Below are positions 1-4,443 of a stretch of 5,291 bases of DNA, piece by piece (positions within the stretch are counted from its first letter, which is position 1; each line of letters begins with the position of its first letter). The stretch comes from Paracoccaceae bacterium (GTDB taxonomy: Bacteria; Pseudomonadota; Alphaproteobacteria; Rhodobacterales; Rhodobacteraceae): assembly GCA_007129775.1 (NCBI GenBank), contig SKUV01000379.1, positions 1-5,291 on the forward strand, given 5' to 3'. Below the pieces are notes generated by a model that was given only the letters and a program-made list of their open reading frames with translations, was not told where the DNA came from and ran no database searches. The position numbers were made by a program, and so were the translations under genes.

Positions 1-138
1 GCGCCCCTCGCGCGCGGGCAGCGCGAAGGAGTTGTCCTCGAGAAGGTCGAAGACCGCCACGCGGCGCTCCTGCTCGATCTCGGGCGTGGGGGCGGGCAGC
101 CCGGTATCGTCGATCTCGATATGGCAGATGCGGGTCAT
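1..138 (-). CDS. UPF0262 family protein, N-terminal 46 codons (runs off left edge)
   Basis: The first 46 codons are read from an ATG at 138; the rest lies beyond the window. The protein begins MTRICHIEIDDTGLPAPTPE and continues through EQERRVAVFDLLEDNSF, which I recognise as the conserved N-terminus of the UPF0262 family of alphaproteobacteria (full length roughly 155-160 residues). Its function is unknown. A weak purine-rich ribosome site, GAAAGA, lies 6 nt before the start. In related genomes, as I recall them, this gene follows hisD closely; here it sits 610 bp downstream of the hisD stop in the same direction. It may therefore still belong to the murA-hisD transcript or have its own promoter, which I could not identify. 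Family identity is fairly sure; function cannot be given. Confidence 0.88.
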   Translation of the reverse strand, partial: MTRICHIEIDDTGLPAPTPEIEQERRVAVFDLLEDNSFALPAREGR

Positions 139-301
139 GGCATGTCTTTCGCGGGCAGGTTCGTTACGCGGCACCGGTGCGGCCCGCGCGCCACGGTGAT
201 GCCGCAGCGCGCGCACGGGCGCAAGTGGGTAGGGCGATGGCAGGCCGGGCGGGCCGGGACGCGGCGTGCAGGCGCCGGCAGCGTATGGCTGCGGTCGACC
301 G

Positions 302-341
302 TCCGCTGCCCGGTTGGCGCGCGGGGCGTTCCGGGTGGGCT
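302..341. repeat. Degenerate third copy of the palindromic repeat (copy A)
   Basis: The segment keeps TCCGCTGCCCGG at 302-313 and a shortened right arm, GCGTTCCGGGTGGGC, at 326-340. The order and spacing match copies B and C, with a 2-nt deletion and two or three substitutions. The outer stem is weakened to GCCCGG against CCGGGT. I read it as an older, decayed member of the same repeat. Confidence 0.45.
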
Positions 342-496
342 GGAATGGACCGTTGAAATGATTAGTGCCAAGGCAGGGCAACGGATGGCCGCGGGCAGCC
401 GCGCGCAACGCGTGGGGTCGGCGCTTGATGCCGGCCCCGTCCGGAAGACCTAACGCGGTGCACCAAGCCTCGCCAAAGCGGCTGGCCGGTGGGGCG

Positions 497-541
497 GCCA
501 TCCGCTGCCCGGGCCGCTTCGCGGCGTTCACCGGGCGGGCG
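497..541. repeat. Interspersed palindromic repeat, copy B
   Basis: A 17-nt left arm (GCCATCCGCTGCCCGGG) and an 18-nt right arm (GCGTTCACCGGGCGGGCG) flank a variable 10-nt centre. The same arms recur at 660..705 with one mismatch on the left and none on the right. Inside this copy GCCCGG (507-512) can pair with CCGGGC (531-536), and the inner GCCGC (513-517) pairs with GCGGC (521-525) around a TTC loop. This gives a stem of about 11 pairs with a 5-nt bulge on one side. There is no T-run, so it is not a typical intrinsic terminator. It resembles the REP-like palindromes found between bacterial genes. Confidence 0.72.
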
Positions 542-659
542 TGGAAGGTGCCGTGACCGGTGTATGTGTCCCGCGGGGATGGCATCGAGACACAAGGGCA
601 AAGGCTGGCCGAAGGTGAGGGGGGCCGTGGCCCCGGTGGTGTTGCGCAAGCCCCCGAAC

Positions 660-705
660 GCCATCGGCTGCCCGGGGGGTGCGTGCAGCGTTCACCGGGC
701 GGGCG
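660..705. repeat. Interspersed palindromic repeat, copy C
   Basis: This is the second clear copy. The left arm at 660-676 differs from copy B by one base, and the right arm at 688-705 is identical over 18 nt. The centre is 11 nt and unrelated to that of copy B. The outer pairing GCCCGG (670-675) with CCGGGC (695-700) is kept while the loop has changed, which suits a structured element. It lies about 45 bp downstream of the hisD stop when read on the gene strand. Confidence 0.72.
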
Positions 706-748
706 GGTAGGGACGGCGGTGTGTCGTGCTGCGCCTGCCGCCAGCCCT

Positions 749-2050
749 TCAGCCGTTCAGCCGGTCCAGCCGCGCGCGCACGCTCAGCCCGTGGGCCTGC
801 AGGCTTTCGGCATCGGCCAGCCGCTCGGCCGCCGGGCCGATGGCGCGCAGGGCCTCGGGCGTCATTCGTGCAAGCGTCGTGCGTTTGAGAAAATCCAGCA
901 CCGACAGGCCCGAGGAAAACCGCGCCGAGCGCGCGGTGGGCAGCACATGGTTGGGCCCGCCCACGTAATCGCCGATCGCCTCGGGGGTCCATCTGCCCAG
1001 AAAGATCGCGCCGGCATGGGTGATCCGCGCCGCCAATGCCTCCGGATCCTCCACGCATAATTCCAGATGCTCGGGCGCCAGACGGTCCGACAATGCCGCC
1101 GCCTGCGCCAGATCGCGCACCACGATCACCGCACCGAAATCGCGCCAGCTTGCCCCGGCGATCGCGCGCCGCTCCAGCGTTTCGAGCCGCGCGGCTACGG
1201 CCCTTGCCACCGCCTGCCCGAAACCCGCATCATCGGTGATCAGTATCGCCTGCGCGCTTTCGTCATGTTCGGCCTGACTGAGCAGGTCGAGCGCGATCCA
1301 GTCGGGATCGTTGTGCCGGTCCGCGATCACGAGGATCTCGGACGGCCCCGCGATCATGTCGATGCCCACTCGGCCGAAGACCCGCCGCTTCGCCGCCGCC
1401 ACCCAGGCGTTGCCGGGCCCGGTGATCTTGTCCACCGGCGCGATGGTGTCGGTGCCGTAAGCCAGCGCCGCGATGGCCTGCGCCCCGCCGATGCGCCAGA
1501 TTTCGTCCACCCCGGCGATGCGCGCGGCCATCAGCACCAGCGGGTTGGCCACACCGTCGGGGGTGGGCACGGCAATCGCCAGCCTGCCCACCCCGGCCAC
1601 CCGCGCCGGAATGGCGTTCATCAGCACCGAGGAGGGATAGCTCGCCAGCCCCCCCGGCACATAGAGCCCGGCCGAGGCGACGGGCGTCCAGCGCCAGCCC
1701 AGCGACGCGCCGGCCGCGTCGGTCCAATGCGCATCCGCCGGCACCTGCCGTTCGTGATAGGCGCGGATACGCTCGGCCGCCAGTTCCAGCGCGGCGCGGT
1801 CCTCGGCGCTCACCCGGGCGCATTCGGCGGCGATTTCCGCGGGGGAAAAGGCCAGCCGGTCCGGGCTCAGCGTCAGTCGGTCGAACCGCGCGGTCAGTTC
1901 GATCAGCGCGGCATCGCCGCGCGCCCGCACATCGGCGATGATCGCGGCCACCGCGTCGTCGACATCGGCGGCCTCTTCGCGCTTGGCGCCCAGCAGCGCG
2001 CGGAACCCGGCCTCGAAATCCGGATCGTCGGCGTTCAGGAAAACCGGCAT
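749..2050 (-). CDS. hisD: Histidinol dehydrogenase
   Basis: HisD is the cytoplasmic zinc enzyme that oxidises L-histidinol with two NAD+ to L-histidine, the last two steps of histidine synthesis. The 433-residue length is typical. The family signature IDMIAGPSEILVIAD lies at 230-244. By comparison with the E. coli enzyme, the zinc ligands are Q259 and H262 (LLSQAEHDESA), D361 (GDYVGGPNHVLPT) and H420 (SLQAHGLSV), and the catalytic pair is E327-H328 (LAPEHLEL). All are intact. I chose the ATG at 2050 (MPVFLNADDPDFE) because it gives the usual length, has GGAG 5 nt upstream (2056-2059), and overlaps the TGA of the preceding DUF2948 gene by one base (TGATG), suggesting translational coupling. 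The frame stays open to 2407, but that extra 119-residue stretch is a shadow of the neighbouring gene. Lying beside murA rather than with other his genes fits Rhodobacterales. Confidence 0.97.
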   Translation of the reverse strand: MPVFLNADDPDFEAGFRALLGAKREEAADVDDAVAAIIADVRARGDAALIELTARFDRLTLSPDRLAFSPAEIAAECARVSAEDRAALELAAERIRAYHERQVPADAHWTDAAGASLGWRWTPVASAGLYVPGGLASYPSSVLMNAIPARVAGVGRLAIAVPTPDGVANPLVLMAARIAGVDEIWRIGGAQAIAALAYGTDTIAPVDKITGPGNAWVAAAKRRVFGRVGIDMIAGPSEILVIADRHNDPDWIALDLLSQAEHDESAQAILITDDAGFGQAVARAVAARLETLERRAIAGASWRDFGAVIVVRDLAQAAALSDRLAPEHLELCVEDPEALAARITHAGAIFLGRWTPEAIGDYVGGPNHVLPTARSARFSSGLSVLDFLKRTTLARMTPEALRAIGPAAERLADAESLQAHGLSVRARLDRLNG

Positions 2051-2535
2051 CACGTCTCCAGCGGGTGATCGGGCCGCTTGCGCGAGGGCGCCACATAGGG
2101 TCGCGTCACGTCGCGCAAGCTGGCCTCCAGACATTCCACGTCGAGCGCGACGGCCCCGTCGCCCGCCAGCGTCAGGGTCACGCGGCCGGTGCCGTCCTCG
2201 CCCGGGGTGAACTCTGCCGCCAGAAGCGACAGCACCGTGTCGCGCTCTGTCAGATCGACCCCTTGGGTGGCCACGGCCATCACATCCTCGAAGGCCAGCA
2301 CCGATTGCACCCGCTCGAAGGGGCGGCCCCGGCGTTCGGCGGCCGGCGCGTCCTCCCAGCGAAAGCGGTTGAGCAAGACGGCAAAACGACGCTTGCGGCG
2401 CTGCCATGTCATCTCGGTGATCGGAAAGACCGCATCCTGCACCAGCGACGAGATCACGCGCAGATCATCGCCATCGAGCGCCCGCAGCGCCAGCGGCGCC
2501 TCGCGCCCGTCCTCGAACCGCGCGTCCCCGGTCAT
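2050..2535 (-). CDS. DUF2948 family protein
   Basis: The gene encodes a 161-residue soluble protein with no signal peptide or membrane segment, recognised as the alphaproteobacterial DUF2948 family. Conserved-looking stretches include LVQDAVFPITEMTW (about 32-45), RRFAVLLNRFRWED (49-62), FERVQSVLAFEDVMAVATQG (73-92), RDTVLSLLAAEF (98-109) and the LTLAGDGAVALDVECLEA segment (121-138), followed by DVTRPYVAPS. Function is unknown. Its ATG overlaps the murA stop by four bases (ATGA) and its stop overlaps the hisD start by one base, so it is embedded in the murA-hisD unit. The ribosome site before it is weak, consistent with reinitiation after murA. The constant position between murA and hisD is, from what I know of the group, the main clue to any role; it does not identify one. 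Confidence 0.9.
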   Translation of the reverse strand: MTGDARFEDGREAPLALRALDGDDLRVISSLVQDAVFPITEMTWQRRKRRFAVLLNRFRWEDAPAAERRGRPFERVQSVLAFEDVMAVATQGVDLTERDTVLSLLAAEFTPGEDGTGRVTLTLAGDGAVALDVECLEASLRDVTRPYVAPSRKRPDHPLET

Positions 2536-3800
2536 GTGCCGCTGATCCGTTCGATCTGCGCCCCGCAGGCGCGCAGCTTTTCCTCGACACGTTCATAGCC
2601 GCGATCGAGGTGGTAGACGCGGCTCACCAATGTCTCGCCCTCGGCAGCGAGGCCGGCAAGGATCAGCGAGACGCTGGCGCGCAGGTCGGTGGCCATCACC
2701 GGCGCGCCGCGCAGGCGTTCCACCCCGGTGACCCGCGCGGTGCCGCCATGCACATCGATCCGCGCGCCCATGCGCATCAGTTCCGGCGCGTGCATGAAGC
2801 GGTTTTCGAAAATCCGCTCCTCCAGCACGCTTTCGCCCTCGGCGGTGCACATCAGCGCCATCATCTGGGCCTGCAGGTCGGTGGGAAAGCCGGGAAACGG
2901 CTCGGTCACCACATCGACGGCGCGCACGCGGCCGCTGTGATGGGACACTTTCAGCCCCGTCGGGGTCTCGGTGACGGTGACGCCGGCGGCATCGAGCTTT
3001 TCGGCGAAGGCCGCGATCAGATCGAGCCGCCCGCCGATGCATTCGACCTCGCCCCCGGTGATCACCGGGGCCAGCATGTAGGTGCCCAGTTCGATCCGGT
3101 CGGTCACGACCGGGTGGGTGGCGCCGTGCAACTGATCGACCCCCTCGACGGTGATGGTGGAGGTGCCCTCGCCCCCGATCCTCGCGCCCATGGCGCGCAG
3201 GCAGCGGGCCAGATCGACGATCTCGGGCTCGCGCGCGGCGTTGCGGATCTCGGTGGTGCCGCGGGCGAGCGTCGCGGCCATCAGCGCGTTTTCCGTGGCG
3301 CCCACGCTGACGATGGGAAAGTCGATCACCGCGCCGCGCAAGCCCGCGGGCGCGCTTGCGTGCAGATAGCCTTCGCGCAACTCAAGCTCTGCGCCCAGCC
3401 GTTCCATCGCCATCTGGTGCAGGTCCACCGGGCGCGCGCCGATGGCGCAGCCCCCCGGCAGGCTGACTTCGGCCCGGCCCCAGCGCGCCAGCAGCGGGCC
3501 CAGCACGAGGATCGAGGCCCGCATCTTGCGCACGATGTCATAATCGGCGCGCTGGCTGGTGATCGCATGGGACGACAGCGCCAGCACCCGGCCATCCTGC
3601 AGCCCCGTCACCTCGGCGCCCAGCGATTGCAGCAGCACCGACATGGTCCGGATATCCGACAGCCGCGGCGTGTTGGTCAGCGTCAGCGGGCTGTCCGTCA
3701 GCAATGTGGCGGGCATCAGCGTCAGGCAGGCGTTCTTGGCCCCTGCGATCGGAATCTCTCCGTGAAGCGGCGTGCCGCCGGTGACGCGAATGGAATCCAT
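2532..3800 (-). CDS. murA: UDP-N-acetylglucosamine 1-carboxyvinyltransferase (MurA)
   Basis: MurA transfers enolpyruvate from PEP to UDP-GlcNAc in the cytoplasm, the first committed step of peptidoglycan synthesis. At 422 residues it has the normal length. Visible landmarks are the K22-N23 pair in IPIAGAKNACL; the loop LPGGCAIGARPVDLH with C118 (E. coli Cys115, the residue alkylated by fosfomycin) and R123; D308 in FPTDLQAQMMAL (E. coli Asp305); and R400 in HLDRGYERVEEKL. Keeping the Cys rather than Asp in the loop predicts the fosfomycin-sensitive form. The ATG at 3800 gives MDSIRVTGG, the usual N-terminus. A GAGG ribosome site (3808-3811) overlaps the TGA of the upstream small gene, which ends 9 nt before murA, so the two are probably coupled. 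Downstream, the stop shares four bases with the DUF2948 start. Confidence 0.97.
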   Translation of the reverse strand: MDSIRVTGGTPLHGEIPIAGAKNACLTLMPATLLTDSPLTLTNTPRLSDIRTMSVLLQSLGAEVTGLQDGRVLALSSHAITSQRADYDIVRKMRASILVLGPLLARWGRAEVSLPGGCAIGARPVDLHQMAMERLGAELELREGYLHASAPAGLRGAVIDFPIVSVGATENALMAATLARGTTEIRNAAREPEIVDLARCLRAMGARIGGEGTSTITVEGVDQLHGATHPVVTDRIELGTYMLAPVITGGEVECIGGRLDLIAAFAEKLDAAGVTVTETPTGLKVSHHSGRVRAVDVVTEPFPGFPTDLQAQMMALMCTAEGESVLEERIFENRFMHAPELMRMGARIDVHGGTARVTGVERLRGAPVMATDLRASVSLILAGLAAEGETLVSRVYHLDRGYERVEEKLRACGAQIERISGT

Positions 3801-3809
3801 CTGCCTGCC

Positions 3810-3992
3810 TCACTCCTCGCGCGGGGGCGCTTTCGCCGGTTCCGGAGCGGGCTGTCCGCCGCGCCCCTCGCCCCTTGCCCTTGCCTGCTCCTTGCGCCGC
3901 GCGATATTGGCCCTGAGCGCGGATTTCAGCCGTTCGGCGCGGCGCTGCGCCGCGTCGGCTGTCTTGCTGTCCGTGTCACGCGGCGCTGCCAT
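3810..3992 (-). CDS. Small basic hypothetical protein upstream of murA (60 aa)
   Basis: This is a 60-residue protein of unknown function. Residues about 11-41 form a strongly basic, probably helical segment (AQRRAERLKSALRANIARRK), and the tail from about 41 is Gly/Pro/Glu-rich and likely disordered. There is no signal peptide, membrane segment or cysteine. Support for a real gene: a strong ribosome site, AAGGA, 6 nt before the ATG at 3992; a stop 9 nt before murA; and a core of the LKxALxANxARRKxQARAR type, which I recall from short alphaproteobacterial proteins. It would be the first gene of the murA-DUF2948-hisD unit. The charge pattern could suit nucleic-acid or ribosome binding, but that is a guess. 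The start is the first ATG after the ribosome site. Confidence 0.78.
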   Translation of the reverse strand: MAAPRDTDSKTADAAQRRAERLKSALRANIARRKEQARARGEGRGGQPAPEPAKAPPREE

Positions 3993-3994
3993 GG

Positions 3995-4003
3995 CCCTTC
4001 CTT
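3995..4003 (-). promoter_or_regulatory. Ribosome binding site of the small gene leading the murA unit
   Basis: On the minus strand the sequence AAGGAAGGG ends 2 nt before the ATG at 3992, with its AAGGA core 6 nt from the start. It is the strongest Shine-Dalgarno match on that strand in the window and is the main reason to accept the 60-codon frame as a gene. Confidence 0.75.
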
Positions 4004-4076
4004 AACGCAGGCTCCGGGGCGGGTCCAGATCGACAATCGTGCCCGGCGAAGCGGCGCCGGCGCGCCAGATTCGGGC

Positions 4077-4105
4077 TTGCACCGGCCCGGCTTTGCCGCT
4101 ATCCC
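4077..4105 (+). promoter_or_regulatory. Probable promoter of tRNA-Thr
   Basis: A -35-like TTGCAC (4077-4082) and a -10-like TATCCC (4100-4105) are separated by 17 bp and followed by a GC-rich discriminator, as is common for stable-RNA genes. Transcription would start near 4112, leaving a leader of about 29 nt to be removed by RNase P. The hexamers match the consensus only partly, so the assignment rests on position, spacing and the lack of a better candidate. The minus-strand murA unit must start its transcript in the same 148-bp divergent gap, but I could not find its promoter. Confidence 0.42.
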
Positions 4106-4140
4106 CCGGCCTCGACGCGCGGCCCCCCGGCCGCATCGAT

Positions 4141-4215
4141 GCTGCGGTAGCTCAGTGGTAGAGCACACCCTTGGTAAGGGTGAGGTCGAGAGTTCAATCC
4201 TCTCTCGCAGCACCA
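4141..4215 (+). tRNA. tRNA-Thr (anticodon GGT)
   Basis: The gene is 75 nt and folds as a complete cloverleaf. The acceptor is GCTGCGG (4141-4147) against TCGCAGC, with one G-T pair at the base. The D arm is GCTC/GAGC with an AGTGGTA loop. The anticodon stem is CACCC/GGGTG around TTGGTAA, giving anticodon GGT (reads ACC and ACT). The variable loop is 5 nt, and the T arm is GAGAG/CTCTC around TTCAATC. The discriminator is A, and the CCA tail is encoded (4213-4215). It stands alone, divergent from the murA unit and upstream of the oxygenase gene. Confidence 0.98.
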
Positions 4216-4239
4216 TCTCCCCGCTCGCCCCGTGCCGGA

Positions 4240-4295
4240 CACCGCCGCCCATACACCGCCGCCCATGCACCGCCGTCCATGCACCGCCACCCGTG
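4240..4295 (+). repeat. Four tandem 14-bp units after tRNA-Thr
   Basis: The units start at 4240, 4254, 4268 and 4282. They read CACCGCCGCCCATA, CACCGCCGCCCATG, CACCGCCGTCCATG and CACCGCCACCCGTG, so neighbours differ by one to three bases. A period of 14 is not a multiple of three, so this is not a coding repeat. Growth by replication slippage is the simplest explanation; a protein-binding array is possible but has no independent support. Confidence 0.9.
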
Positions 4296-4317
4296 CGGCC
4301 ATTGCCGCCGGGCCGAT

Positions 4318-4347
4318 TTGACTGGTTTTCAACTTTGCCACTATCAT
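4318..4347 (+). promoter_or_regulatory. Sigma-70-type promoter of the PhyH-family gene
   Basis: TTGACT (4318-4323, five of six to TTGACA) and TATCAT (4342-4347, five of six to TATAAT) are 18 bp apart. This is the best promoter match in the window. Transcription would begin near 4354, giving a leader of about 90 nt before the ATG at 4444. The -10 lies within the first copy of a duplicated 23-bp element, and a second TATCAT occurs 23 bp downstream without a good -35 of its own. Confidence 0.62.
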
Positions 4348-4379
4348 GGGCAGGCGTTTGCCACTATCATCGGCAGGCG
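4334..4379 (+). repeat. Duplicated 23-bp element at the oxygenase promoter
   Basis: Two head-to-tail copies, 4334-4356 and 4357-4379, are identical except for one base (G at 4348, C at 4371). Each begins TTTGCCACTATCAT and ends GGCAGGCG. Within each copy TGCC and GGCA form a short inverted repeat with 9 bp between the arms, centred on the TATCAT hexamer, as an operator for a dimeric regulator might be. No regulator gene is visible in the window, so the operator reading is inference; the duplication itself is seen directly. Confidence 0.88.
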
Positions 4380-4430
4380 CGGTCTCACGCGCCGCTCCCT
4401 TGCGCCGCTGTGACGGTTCGCGCCCGTTGC

Positions 4431-4436
4431 AAGGAG
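4431..4436 (+). promoter_or_regulatory. Ribosome binding site deciding the oxygenase start
   Basis: AAGGAG sits 7 nt before the ATG at 4444. Another ATG at 4439 is out of frame and only 2 nt away, too close to be used. The site shows that translation starts upstream of the QT-repeat rather than at the TTG (4546) where the conserved domain begins. Confidence 0.75.
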
Positions 4437-4443
4437 CGATGCG

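Larger units (their letters stand above)
139..748. other. 610-bp interval between hisD and UPF0262 with no convincing gene
   Basis: This stretch separates two genes of one direction. It has several overlapping open frames of 60-100 codons on both strands, all expected in such GC-rich DNA; their translations are Arg/Ala/Gly/Pro-rich, match no family I know, and lack a clear ribosome site. It contains two good copies and one decayed copy of a roughly 45-bp element (302..341, 497..541, 660..705), a short GC hairpin at 621-634 (GGGGC, CGTG, GCCCC), and 10-bp perfect palindromes at 171-180 and 292-301. Positions 341-373 are noticeably richer in A/T than the flanks. No promoter or U-tailed terminator stood out. 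It could be an accumulation of intergenic repeats or the remains of a decayed gene; the sequence alone does not decide. Confidence 0.6.
4216..4443 (+). other. Repeat-rich spacer between tRNA-Thr and the oxygenase gene
   Basis: The spacer has no plausible gene. It holds four 14-bp tandem units, a weak hairpin (CGGCC at 4296-4300 pairing with GGCCG at 4311-4315, 10-nt loop, then ATTT) that could serve as a poor terminator for the tRNA, a promoter candidate, the duplicated 23-bp element, and the ribosome site of the oxygenase gene. Confidence 0.65.

Noticed and set aside
362..664. A 100-codon minus-strand frame, and similar plus-strand frames, in the hisD-UPF0262 gap.
   Set aside because: The translations are low-complexity, run through the palindromic repeats, lack ribosome sites and resemble no known protein. 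I treat them as chance frames.
497..705. A CRISPR-like reading of the repeated arms.
   Set aside because: There are only two good copies, at irregular spacing, with palindromic split arms and no regular spacers or cas genes.
2051..2407. An upstream extension of hisD by 119 codons to an ATG at 2407.
   Set aside because: It lies inside the DUF2948 gene in another frame and would make HisD far too long. The ATG at 2050 has a ribosome site and gives the usual length.
4141..4215. tRNA-Thr as the attachment site of an integrated element.
   Set aside because: No repeat of the tRNA 3' end, integrase or phage-like gene is visible in the window.
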